64,000 bases of DNA from Rhea pennata (Eukaryota > Chordata > Aves > Rheiformes > Rheidae). Numbering within the stretch: the stretch's first letter is position 1; each line of letters opens with the position of its first letter. The stretch spans positions 33,670,493 through 33,734,492 of the forward strand of contig NC_084668.1 of assembly GCF_028389875.1 (NCBI RefSeq), given 5' to 3'. Positions 34,269 to 47,117 of the stretch are shown in pieces. Made by a program: the position numbers and the translations under genes. Below the pieces are notes generated by a model. It searched no databases. It worked only from the letters and a program-made list of their open reading frames with translations, and was not told the origin of the DNA.

Positions 34269-35481
34269 ACTCTTTCCCTGGAACAGGCTAATACAAATTT
34301 AATTGATACTAGCACTCATCCAAGGCATTTGCACAGCACAGTTCTGCACAGGCCAGTGTTATGAGTATGCCAACTTCTTTCAGTCTCAGAAGAAATGATG
34401 CTACTTGGAGATAAATAGCATTTTCATGGCTGGTGGCTCTCCTGAGTTATTTTCATGTTTCTTTTTTCCCTAGGGACTGTACAGTATTTAACTGAATAAT
34501 ATTTGAGATGAAATAGAGGTAGATGGACTTCTTAGATTGTCTGGCATCAACTGTGCATTTTGAGGTAATTTTGCTTTTGAATGTATTTCAGATAAAGAAA
34601 GTTAGAGCTATTATTAGTGTTCTTTCTCATTCCAGTTGCTCCTGTACCAAACTTCTAGCATTGCACTGGGAAAATGGATCTCAGATTTTTTTTTGACAGT
34701 TTTGACAAGTAATATGTCCAGTATTCCTTGCAATTCAGTAACATGCAGGCAGTTCCAAATTTAGAGGCTTAAGGAGAAAAATTAATCTAAACTGTGAATT
34801 AAAAAGGGGGCCTTACCATGTCAAAGTGAAGCTAAATGAAGTCCTCTCTGTTTGTTGGAGAAGTAAGCATATCATTAAAATCAGATACTGCTTTCTCGGA
34901 ACAGCTATGTCCATGGTCTAAGTAGTTTGAGATTATCACGTGCAATTCAACAGGAGTTCATGATAACAGTTTTGTGTCCCCATCTCTGTTTTAAAGAGAA
35001 AACTAAACTTCTTGCCCAGGCATGTTGAAAGGATTTGTATAGTGTTTTGAAGTATAATCAATGTGATTTACAGGAGCTGTGATTGGAGAGTATAAATTAA
35101 ACTTCAGCCTTAAATAATGATGATTACTTTGATGAAGTAATTTAATGACAAGAATTCATTTTTATACAGTAAAAAAGACTAAACTATTTCAAATATGTGT
35201 TATTCAGAAGAGCCATCTTTATATTCAGGTGTGTCTGTTTTCACATTAAATTAACAGTTACCCATCTAGAAATGCTGGTATATCTTAAAATTTTTAATTC
35301 AGTGTACTTGTATTTGACTGGATATCTCAAAAAGGACAGTCGTGACATAATATAGGGGATTGCCCTGTTAATAGTGCTCCATTTTTCAAAATGGAGGTAG
35401 GGCATACACTTCAGTAAACAGTTACAGGCTAGCAGTGAAGGGCTAACAGTGGTTATAATTGATATTATTGATGTCAGTATC

Positions 35482-35544
35482 AATTGATAATAAATAATAA
35501 CTTGGCTATTAATCAATTTATTGATTAGTAAATTGATAATAAAT
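35482..35544. repeat. AT-rich palindrome flanked by 14-bp direct repeats
   Basis: AATTGATAATAAAT occurs at 35482-35495 and 35531-35544. Between them lies a palindrome, TAATCAAT-TT-ATTGATTA, at 35510-35527 with perfect 8-bp arms. Confidence 0.75.
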
Positions 35545-38500
35545 TGATGTTGTTTGTAACAACAGCCTGCTTTTGTTCACTATAAAATGGTGACTTGATA
35601 TGAACATGCTCTAAGTTGGTAAGAACACAATTTTGTTGAAGAATAAGATATCATTTAGAAATTTATATGTACTATCTTATGTACTTACATACATAAGTAT
35701 TTATATGTATTATCTCTCAAAGTTCAGTTTGTTTTGGTTTGGGTTTTTTTGCTAAGCTTCCGTAAAAAAAATCTTATCTTGGAGACTACAAATCTCTATC
35801 AAATACAAAACTACCGACAACCTTAATGTATCATAAATATAGCTGAAAGGCACCTAGATTACTAAGCATACCATACTGGAAAGAACGATTTGCTTCTACA
35901 GTGAATAAAGCTGGTGTAATTAGAATAGATTTACATTCTAATAATGGTTTCCAAAAATAACTTCTGGAGGAATGGACAAATAAACTTAAAGAATAGAGTG
36001 TTTAAATTTACAGGAAGTTTTGTTGGTTTCTTTTTCACCTGCCATCCGTAAATTCTCAGTCTTGTAGCAGATGATCTTAGGAATTACTCGGACTGAAGTG
36101 AATGTCAGTGAAGAGCATTTGGCATCTTACAGGATCAGAGCCTTATTTGCAATTAAAGAGAGAGTTGTCTTCCTTTGACTTTTTTTCTATTTTTTCCTTA
36201 AGTTAGTAGTTAGTATTTTCAGTCACTGTGCCACATTGAGCCATTTATATATGGCTTTATATATTATAAGAAAAGGTGTATATAAATACCTTTTGTTCTT
36301 CTTCAATGGATAGGGTTAACTCATGGAAACAGATTTTTTTCTTCCATGTCATTTGTTTATATAGAACAGAAACTGCTGTTTTCTACATAGCTAGCCTAAA
36401 ATAGCTACCCTAACTTATATTATTTATAAGAAATTAGTTGGTGTCTTCAACATAGCTCATAGTGAATAAATTTGTGTAGGTTGTAAAGACTGTTCCAAAT
36501 TCTCAAGGCGAAAAAGAGAAGGACAAAACAGTTAAGTTGGTTTAATCTTGATCTTGGCAGACTTCCTAAGACTCTCAGACTAAGATGGAGGAGCAATTTC
36601 CAGTGTCATCGTTCTAACACTTTTCATTAAAAATACTAATATTAAGTGTTACAGGATTTTAAAAAAGAGCTAAAGGAAGTGTTTTGTTAGATACCTCTTC
36701 CATGGTTTAGAAATAAGCAGCAGGCACTCTGAGAAGTATGCATACAAAACTGTGTGGGATTTTGTATGCTTCCTGCCAGAGTAAGGCCAGCAAAACTGTA
36801 ATCCAGGATTATATACTAGGAGTTTTACATAATATTAAAGAATGGAAGCCCCTGAGGATGCAGAACAGGAAACACTAGAATGGTGTAAAGTTCTCTGTGT
36901 CACTGCACATTAGCACTCTTGCTGATTTGTCTCAGCCCTCATCTTAGAAATCACATTGTGTAAGAATTTGAGGTTGCTTTATTTCCCTTCTTTCTCCTTG
37001 TCTGGCTTCTGTTTCTGTTGCTGTAGATCAGGGAGGACAAGTAAGATCTAACTGTAGTTTACAGCCTGTAGATGTCCACACATACTAATCAAAAATATTG
37101 CTGCTTTAGCTTGCAAACTTCATCGTTCAAGCCGCAATAACTCTTGAAAACAGGATTACTAGGTTTGGTAGTGATTTTTTTAAGATAAAATCTTTAATAG
37201 CAAGGTTGTTACCACTGATTCATTTTATACAGAGCAATCAGGTGTTGAGATGAATAGGCCTGAAGTGGGGATGCATGGATTAAAGATGCCATATTCTCCC
37301 CTTGATGAACTTACATTTCTTTAGGTTCTTGTGGAATTCAGGAGTGCTTTGGTTATTTACATGGTCATCCCGAACCATGATCATGCTTACTAACTAGACA
37401 TTGCTTAAGAGTAAACAGCTGCTTGGCACAGTTTTGCTGCATGTGTCTGTAAATCTTGACAAGCCCTAGCTAAATCTGGCCAACCAAAACGCTGTTAAAT
37501 TTGCACATCCCATTCACCAGTAGGTGGCCTTGGTCACAAAGCTATTGTGGATGTTGAGTGACTACCATTAATGAAAAGTGGAAAAGGAATTTGAAAAAAT
37601 GGTAGGGACACTGGTTCCCATTTAAGCACTATTTGAATCATTTAGATTTGTCTGATTAATTATCTTTATATTCTTACTGGCTTTGATCCGAGTCAACCGT
37701 AATGTCTGTTCTCTCTGTGCAGTGCATACCTGTTTTAAAGTGGCAGTCTAACAGCATTTTGAATATGAAAGTTCAGTTGTGTGTGTGAATTTACCCATGC
37801 ACCTTAGTGTCTGATAGATAGTAGCAAATCTTGGTTTTGTGTTTGCTTTTCAAAATATATTTATCATGTTGATTGTGATTCCTTTCCCTTCTGTCCCAGT
37901 GTTATTCTGATTAATTTGAGGGCCACATTCAGCTTTCTCCATCCAGTCTTTAAGGCATATTCTGGCTTAACCTTACACTTGCTTCATGTTATGCTTAGTT
38001 AATTACTTTCAGATCTCCTCTTGTAGCTGGAAAGCTGCTTAGTACTAGAAGTCACATTGTTTGTCACAATAGTAATGATATTCCTTCAAATCTTAGTGAG
38101 ACTTGTGTTTCTCCTTAGTTACGTGACTTATTTAAACTTGGGTTTCTATCCCATGTGCTTCAGCCTCATCAGCTGCAGGTGTGGCCTTTGAGATTCTTTA
38201 TAGACTGTACTGACATGATGACTCCCATGTTTATGTGCTGGGATACAAGCTTGAGCAAGAGGAAGTGCTTCTTGTTTCATGCCCTCCTCTCAAAGGGACG
38301 GGACAGCTTGGTCTCTAAGCTATGGACCGTGCGTAGGCACAGGAGGAGGTACATGGCCATCAGAAAAGCAAATATTGCCTATACAGCTGCTCTTTCGTTC
38401 CGCCAAGGGAAGAGCAGCTGAGCCAAACGGAGCTGTACAGTTAGTAATGACCCAGTCCACAGTAAGTTGTATGTATTTATCCCCTTGTCTTTTACTCTTC

Positions 38501-41500
38501 TTTTCCACTGTTGGTCTGCTGTCTTTGCATTTTTCTTACAACCCTGCCAAATAGGGTGGAGGTTGAGTAAGTTGCTACGTACATCTACAGCTCAGTTTAA
38601 AACACCCACTTTGCCACAAATCTGTCCCATAAGGACATTATTTGAATCCAATGACGTATGCTTTTCCTAATATAAGGCCTTGCTCCTACTGAAGTCAGTG
38701 AGAAAACTCACTGGTTTTAATGGCAGGTTTTTCTCTGCCTTTGAAGTTATTCCATTAGAAATAGAGGAGAGCTAAAATTAGAAACACTATTTTCTCTTAT
38801 ATGCCGTTTCCTGCCTCCTCTGCAGTCACAGAACAGAGCTCTGTTGCGCGGAGCTTGGTACTGTAATATTCAGAAAATGAGAGGGAGAGGGACAGGACAA
38901 GCATAGCGAAGTGTATGTGTAAACAAAGTCGGGTCACAATGATGTCAGGCTGTCAGGACAAGACTGTCTACCTGGACAGACCTGCCCTTTTGACAACAGA
39001 AGCCTTCCATCCTTGATTTGCTGCTGTTGCAGGGTCACCTGGTAGAGGAGATGGCATTTCAGCAAGGATGCAGCTCTGCCTCCAGGACATGAGAGATTCA
39101 GCATGTGTAGGGAGTCAAGTGGTAATAAAGTTTTTCCACTTGATTATATTTTGCACTTGACAGTAGCCTTTTAAGTAGCAAGCTATACTTGTACTTTGAT
39201 GTGTGTATGAGGGAAGAATCTTGAGTTTCCAAGATCAGAATGGCAAACATTCTTAAGCTTGCAGAGATTTCACAATCTGACTGGTGAAGCACAGGGGAGG
39301 CTGTCCAGGTAAAGCTGTGGTAAGTCAGATGAGCTGCACGTTCCTTTTGCCTCACACTAATTACCAGCTGACACATGCCTAGAAAATGTTGTGACAGTCC
39401 CTCTTTTCTGAACTTTCTTGAACCGCATGACGAGTGCAACATCTGCAGCTATTAAGTACTAGCTCTCAGTTCTGGAGACTGACGTCTCTGCGGTGCAATG
39501 TGAGTATGTGGATAGCCATTAAAGCCCACGAGTCCGTCAGAATACAAACTTTTGTATTCACTGGTGTTGTTATTACTGATTCAGGACCTTCAAGCTTCAT
39601 ATGTGCAGTACAGCCAAAGAAGATTGTTAATGGAGATACTAGGTTTTTATAATGTGTGGATGTTTTTATAAACTGAGAACTGATGAATATGAATAGTGAG
39701 TTGTTTTGTTTTATGCTGTTGTTTTGCTTTTGAAGGAAACAGGGCGTGAGGGACTGCAATATAAAGCAAGGAACAAGCTGATGAGAAAATGAGTTTATGT
39801 AGTTCGTAATTCATGCCATGCAAGGCATTGACGGTTAAACAGGTGAACAGCTAATCGCTGCTGAATTGCGCTGAGTGGTGCTGACTTGAGCTGGGTAAAA
39901 ATTAAATCGTGAAGAGGTCTGCCTTGGATTGCCAGTGCCCTGAAATCTCTCATTTCTTGTATGGTCAAAGTACACATGTTATAATCTGTGATGAGCTCTG
40001 TTAGCCCCTTTGTGCTGTCTGATTACCAGTGGAGTGACCGTCTTTTAGCTCTGTCTGAAGCCCACCTCCCTATAGCAGCATCTCCTTAGGTGTTAGCCTG
40101 TTTCCTTCTTTTTTGTCATTATTGCTCATTGAGTCAGCCTTTTTCTCTGAGGTAGCAGGTATTTTTTCATAAATGCCAGGTGGGACCAACTATTTTTTTT
40201 AAATCCCTTTCCTTTATTCCCCAGAATTGCTTTTACTAAAAATCCAAAGGATTAGCACCTTATCAGGTTTTTACAGATCTGCCGCTGCAGCTTCTACCCC
40301 TAAGAGTCACATGATATCACCAATCCTCTGGGTGCAGTGTGCACTGCTCACTGGTATAAGTTAGGATTTCCATTATCAGTACACAGAGTTCTGTATGGCC
40401 TTCCGCTGAGAAGCTCTTTCAGAGGACACCATTCCTGCTGCTGTAGTTGAATCTCTGCCCCTGGGAGTATGGTGCAGCTCGGCAGTGAGAGAATTAAGCT
40501 ACATGATTACACTCCTGCTGTAAGGTTGCAATCCTCTGTCTTTCGTGGCTTGGATTCGAAAATATTAGATTAGGTATCTATTTAAAATGTATTCTGCAAT
40601 GCAGTTTCAGAAGCAAATGGACAGGTCATGTTTTGAGTGTGAATTTAGAGCTCCATTCTAATCATGCTCTTTTCTCATCATTTTAAGAGAAAGCCCTCAG
40701 CTTTCTCCTAACATATAGAGCTCTGCATTGAAACGTTAAGTTTCTTAGGTTTTATGATTCTGCTGTGAGTCAGAGAGGGGTTTTCCTTTGTCATTCCTAT
40801 TGTGGTGTGGATTTCTTGTTATTTTGGGTTTTCTTTCCCCCTCTCCTCAATATCATCAATTAGCCAGGGCTAGAAAAGATATTCTACTGGTGAGAGATGG
40901 TAAAGATATTTAAAGGGGGGGGGAAGATTATCTGATAATCATTCTCACATATTTAGGATTGTACTTTTAGATTCCACATTGGAAAGGAGTTTTTCTGAAT
41001 GTTGGATTAGTAAGGTTCACTGTTTTTCTTTGCAGTGAAGGCTCTTGACTCCTGATAAATTTACCTCTGTGTAGCTCACCAATAAGTTCCCTACCCGTAT
41101 GACATTCTTGGGTACAGCAGGTACCTCAGAGTCTCTTGCAATGCACAATTCAATCTCTTACTTTAATTTCATGAAAGCGTATGGGTTGCAGGCAGATGCA
41201 GCTGGGTAAAATTTGTGCCTGCATTATACTGGCGATGTGCTTAAGTGATCTAATGTTTCCTTCTAGCAAAAGCTGTGAAATTATAATAGATAACAGAAGA
41301 AGTAAACAGCGGAAGGGAAGCAAAGGTGGATGGTAACACAAGATAGAGTGAAGAGCTTCATACAGTGAAGAAGCTCTACGTATTTTGGCACTGAGAGTCT
41401 GAAAGAGATTGAAAGCAGAGGCTTTGACAGCTCTGAAATGGAAGTTGGTTTAGAAAAACCTGAGCACAATAAAAGCATTGGGAGAGAATTTGTGTTCTGA

Positions 41501-42502
41501 CTGGATGTTGTTCTCTACCTGCTGATCTCTGCTTAAGGCATTTGAATGAAATTTTAGAGAAAAAATTATACCTTTGTAATTCCTTTTGTCTGGACACCAC
41601 CTCAGAATCTTGTGACAAGTTTTCTTTACGCTAGTAAGATTTGCAATCTAAATGGACAATAAAGTCAGTTTTATTATATAATAGAAGGCAGTATAATCAA
41701 TTATTCCTCATAATTGTGTTATGATGAAGAAACTAGGCGTAGAGGATGTACAGCGACTTGCCCATGCTGTGAGGGAGATCTTCAGGAAACTTAAAAATGT
41801 GAAACTTTTTAGCCCACTATCTTCATTTGAAAGACCCTGATTCCTTCTCTTAAGCAGTAGTCAGTGCCTTCTCATGAAGCTGATGCATTCAGTACACAAT
41901 AAAATGAACTTCTTGCTTTTCTACTTACGCGCTTTTCTCACAACTCTCTACTCAAACTGCAGATCATGCATTTGTGCAGCAGGTAACCTGAAACATTAGC
42001 TGATGATTCTTGTTCATGCGTGTATTAATCTCTTTGGAATCTCAGAATCATTTGGTTGTCTTGGCTCAAACATCTCAAAGTCTCTAATAGCCTAACCAGA
42101 GCTGAGTACACTGCTTCAGATGAGCCTACAGTAGTTATGTGGTGTTAGAATAATTTCCTCTAATTTATATGTTACTTGTATTTGTGTATTCCCAGGCTTG
42201 GTTTGTAGGATCTCATTTCTTTGTGCATCTTAGCAAAGAATATTTGAGAATTTTTCCTAGTGTTATTTCTGACCCTGTGTGTGACCAGTAATGATTTTCA
42301 GCCTTCCATCCATGCCACATTACCACTGTAGTCTTTCTCTGCTTTTTTTTTAAGCCTCTGTGTTCCCTGTCTCTCCAGTATATTCAGCATGCTGTTCCCT
42401 TCTTAACTGTTCCTTTTGCTTTCTTTACGGCACATTAAGAAATTAATTCATCCTATGCCCAGAATAATCTACGTGTTTGACAGATCATGCTCAAAACCGC
42501 TT

Positions 42503-42539
42503 AAAAAAAAAAAAAAAGAAGAAGAAAAAGAAGAAGAAA
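42503..42539. repeat. A15 followed by (GAA)n
   Basis: 15 A then interrupted GAA/GAAA units. The Lys/Glu-rich open frames here come from this repeat. Confidence 0.85.
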
Positions 42540-45500
42540 GTTTACAGATTCAAGCATTCAAAAAATGCCAGAGAAATGCCAGCATTAAAGTTTCCTGAGT
42601 TTAGATTTTCACAAGCTCTTACCTTGCTACTTATCTATATCTCTTTGCTAGGACACACCTAGCTATCATTGGAAGCTGAGCTCAGTCTAGATGCAAGCAG
42701 TTCTGAAAATTCATTGGAGTACCGTGTCAAAGTACGTGCCCCCTGTTGCACATGTCTGTAGTCATGCTCTTCCTCTCTAAATAGATGTTATCCTATCTTT
42801 CATTACAGTTTAATTGATAAGTAAATTTTCTGTGTTCGCTTGAGCATTAATCTAGCCAATTGTGTAAGCACAAAAGTCCTAGTTGTTTTCATGTTACCTT
42901 CTATGCTGCTTTACTGAAACAGTGCCTCTTTAAGCTACATTCCTGTTGCATGATCTTTCCTTACTGCTAAAATTTTTCTTGAGCTTTCACTAGACATCTA
43001 TTTAATAAAGAACCCTCCCTATACCGTTTGGGTACAGTATGAGCTACAGAGAAAAGAGGATTTAATTAGCTCTGTAGCGTTGCTTAGTTTCTACTTAGCT
43101 GATTTGCTGGACTTTGTGGTTTGCAAGAGCTTTTGTGTGGGAGTTTGGAATCCCTTTCTCATCTCCTTTAAATTCTTGTTTGCATTCACAATAGGCTGCC
43201 TGTTTTAGTAGTCTTCTATATTTCTCCCTTGTGCCCTACATTTCCTGTTTTCTTTGTGAGCAGCATCGTATGTAATTGTTTTACCATTCTTACCGCCTTC
43301 ATGAATGTTTTGAGGGACTATTTTGGAGCCCTTATTCAGATATTCATCTCTCTCCCAACCACAGTAGATCTCCATATTCCCCAGTTAGAGTCCTGGACAG
43401 GGCTGGTTTGAAATCTGTGTATGTGCTTTCATGTCTATTGACATTCTTCTTGCCTGCATTTCTTTTGTGTTTCTTTGTGAAGTCTTGACAGTGCTATTGC
43501 AGTGTGCCTGCGGTGTGAGTCTGTGGTAATTTGGAGCATAAAGTAATCTAAGGGAAGTGGCTTGATGCTGTCACTTGAGCTGTTTTTTAAACTGCTAGTC
43601 CTGATTTTTAAGATCACATCTAGATATGTACATTTTTCCAAGTGCTGTGTCCAACACGATGTTTCATAAAAGCAAAGCACTAACCAGGTTTGTAATTTCT
43701 CTCATTAGGGCCCCAAATGCCCAAGGTTCTTCCTGCTTCTTATTCACAAGGCTGAAGTCACACACAATTAATATCCTGTCTTTTTAACATGAATTATTTT
43801 ATTGAATCATATTTTATTCATGTGCCTTTTCTCATATGGGGTTCTCTGGTGTACTTCAAACACTTGTATTACTGCTACAGTCTACTGTAGTAGTTTGAGT
43901 TAGATTAATTTTGTATGCTTATTAATTGTGAAACATCTGTGCTTTTGTGTTTTTAAGTACTGTATTTTCAACACTTCCCCTCTTCTGTTTTTTATTCCCC
44001 CTAGAAATTGTCCAGAAGTATTGTATTTTTAGTGGGCGTTTGAAAGTCTGGTCCTTAATGTAGGTCAATGATCTTAAATAGTAACACTATATAGTAACAC
44101 TATTTGTAGAGGATTTAAATGTAGTATGGTTATTATCATTTGTTTAAATAGGTTTTTGTAATTTCCATCTCATTGTTCTTAATGCCTAATTCCATTCCAG
44201 TATTCTTAACTGGATGATTTCCACCAATGCAAGCAAAAGTGATGCCAAGTGGACAAAAGGTCACTGCAGGAAAACAGCAGTGCTGTCCCTGGGGAGAGAG
44301 CACTGAAGAGTGGTTTGGATTTGTAATTTTTCCCACTTATCCCACACATTGTCCTTGTACGCAAGCTACCACATGATTGATGCTGTAGTATAGAAAAGGT
44401 ATACATCACTCCTAAGAAGGTAGCATATACATACAAAAATGTTCATACATGTGCGCCCAATACGTGAGCCATTGTAACTGTCTTGCTAAATCGCTGAGAA
44501 ATGAAAGACCGTTTTTGCCCATGGCTTTTGCAGTATTTTACTTATGTTCATTTACAGATGGAAGTGGAAGGTGTTAGGGAGGAGATGTTCCTGAAGTTCT
44601 TGAATATCCAGGTTTACTTGCAGAGCCAACAAGAGAACACAGCTCTCCAGTCTCAGCCTGTTGCATTCTCTGTCAGGCCATGGTTTGCCTCTAGTATATG
44701 TGCTTCATTGGCACCTGCTTTTAAAGCTAAGCGTGTCTTTGGCTTGTTTGGGGCATGATAGTTCTATATGATCTGATGAAGCTCTGTCTGACCTTTTTCC
44801 TTGTGCTAAATGATTTTTACTTATTGTTGTGGTTTCAGATTATGTCTAATAATTGATCTCGTGAAAGGACTTTCTCAGAGTGATTCTACAGGTCATGATA
44901 AATAGGGTTTGATACTTCATATTACAGAAGAAAATAGTTTGGGTAGTATTTTTAATTTTTTTCCCAATGTACTCATCATACCATCTGGACACAAAGGCCA
45001 TATCTAGTTACCTACTTAAATACATACATTAAGTAGGCTATGGTGAGACAGTATGTGTGCTGAAGTTAAGCATTTGTTTTGTGAGATCAAGGCCAGATGC
45101 ATTTCACAGGATTGAGCCCCAATGAGACAAACAAATCATAACTGTAACTGAATGAGTACCTTCAGATCACATCTTCCTAGCTGGACTTCTGTGAAGGACT
45201 GGAATATACCTTTTATAAATGGACTGCAGCAAATTCAAACAGTGAAACACACAGCATCACACATGCAGAAGCAGAAAATAAGTCACTTGTAGATCTTTAT
45301 ACCAGGATGTCAAACCTCTACAAAGACCCTGATCCTGACATTAGAATAGAAGCTCAGCTCTTTGAGCTACTCTAAGTCTGAATGTGCCCCACGTGTTGAG
45401 TTTCACTTTCAAAACTGTATTATTTTCTAGGAAGAATAAGGAAATGGTGAAGAGAAAACTGTATACTGTTTGAATAACATTGAAAATTAGCTCTTGCTAA

Positions 45501-45723
45501 TGTTCTTGCAGAGTGCAAGTTCCATTACGTATTGGAACAGAACAGCTAAATAGTTCTTCATAGCTTAGCAGGTAATGGATATTGCTGTTGCAGGATGAGA
45601 ATAAATTAAAATGTTATATGCAACAGGCAGTGAAAGTTTAAGCCTGCTGAATCATGTTTTTTCATGACTTTTCATTTGTCTACTGTAAGATTTTCTGTGT
45701 ATAACAAAATAGACAAAAAAGTC

Positions 45724-45771
45724 CTAATTAATTAATCCTAATTAAAAATAAATTAATTAATTGTAATTAAA
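45724..45771. repeat. TAATTA-rich stretch
   Basis: About 48 bases built from TAATTAAT, CCTAATTAAA and AATTAATTAATTG units, holding several overlapping TAATTA homeodomain cores. It may be just AT-rich simple sequence. Confidence 0.6.
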
Positions 45772-47050
45772 AAAAACAAACAGAAAAGTCTCTAGTCTGT
45801 AGGACATACATACATTAAAGTTCAGAATAGGCACTGTTGTACAGGAACTCAAACTCCAGTTTCCAAAAGTAAGTATATAGGAATCAGACTGTTAAAAACA
45901 AGTTGAAAACGCTTTCCAAAATGTTACATTTGGACTCTTTGTTTTTCTTTCTTTCCTTTTTTTTTAAAAGAAAAAAAGAAAAAAAAAAGCCATCTGATTT
46001 TTTCCAAAGGCTCTGAGTAACTAGAGTTTTCCGTTGATTTACTGAATAGTATTAAGCAGTTGCACTGCTGGAGTCAGCTCACATAGGACATGACTCAAAA
46101 TCCATTCAGAGTCTTATAAATGACTCCCTTTGATTTCAGCCTGCTTTAGAGTACGCTGCAGTTCACTGAGGAGCCTGGGCACTCAGCACTGTGAGGTGCT
46201 GCTGAGCGTGCTGTCCCCAGTCCTACAGAGTACTTCAGAAGAAGTACCATGGACTCGCATAGCTTTATTCTTGCGCTTTAAGTTTCGCAGGTGTCTAGGA
46301 ATTTTGCTGATTTTTTTCACAGTTTATAACCAGAGTGCCTGACAGACTACAAGCATTGTAATGCCAGTTTTAGATTCCTTTAAAAAATCTGAGTCTTAAT
46401 TCCTAATTTGACAAGATTTCTTAAGAACAGTTTGGACCATGTTCTTGAGTTTTATCCTGCATGATACTGTCACATAATGGGAGCAATGACTTTCTGCTCT
46501 TCCTCCGCATGCCATTCAAAACCCAGCTTTGCATGACACCAGACCTGTTCTACGCAAGCATGGTCTTAGAGCTGCAGAATAGCCTCTGTTGCATTACATG
46601 GGGTTACAGCCTGGCTACCCAGAGCAGCTCCATCCTGGTTTCCTCTGAGCAGCAGAGCTCTCCAAACTAACTCTCCTCAAGAATCAAACAGTGTTTGTGC
46701 TTCACATACTCCTCTGACCTGTATAATAGATTAATGCTTCCTGTTCTAATATTGATTTAAGACTTAAGTATTGGTGGCTTATTTTTCTACACTGTAATTC
46801 TCTTTCCTATTTAGCAGTCTTCTGGGATATGCAGACAGCCAAATTCAGACTTCCTGGCAGTCAAGATAAGGGGGGGGGGGGAAAGGCCTATCTGGAACAA
46901 TGATGTAAAAGGGCAGAGATTGAATTGCAGTGCAACACACAGTATTTTGCTTCAGCAATCTAATTACATGGTGTGCTGCACAACTAGCTGAAATAGAAGA
47001 AATGCAGCATTCGTTTGCTTGCAAGCTCTCTCCTTTCTTTGTTAGATTAC

Positions 47051-47117
47051 CTCAAAGCTTCGTCGTCTTCACCTTCAGCTTCATCTTTCTTTGACCCAAA
47101 TTTCTCATTAACTGTTC
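47051..47117 (-). other. Candidate unassigned exon, minus strand
   Basis: 67 bases bordered on - by a strong acceptor (pyrimidine-rich CTTCTGCTTTCCTTTTG, then TTTCAG) and a fair donor (GAG/GTAATC). One frame is open throughout and gives 21 residues, TVNEKFGSKKDEAEGEDDEAL, split by the 20-residue limit here as TVNEKFGSKK and DEAEGEDDEAL. It is rich in GAAGATGAAG-like purine motifs of the kind that enhance splicing. I do not recognise the peptide and found no neighbouring exon. It could be a lncRNA exon or chance. Confidence 0.2.

Larger units (their letters stand above)
34269..47050. other. AT-rich noncoding region downstream of MAIP1
   Basis: No recognisable coding exon, CpG island, RNA gene or transposon end. 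Open frames of 60-114 codons are scattered on both strands at chance density and none carries a domain. Simple-sequence content: A15 plus (GAA)n at 42503-42539, G9 near 40915, G12 near 46870. Two small AT-rich structures are listed separately. Confidence 0.4.

Noticed and set aside
39098-39442. 114-codon minus frame
   Set aside because: Longest frame of the desert but no domain, no neighbour exon and antisense stops nearby; treated as chance.
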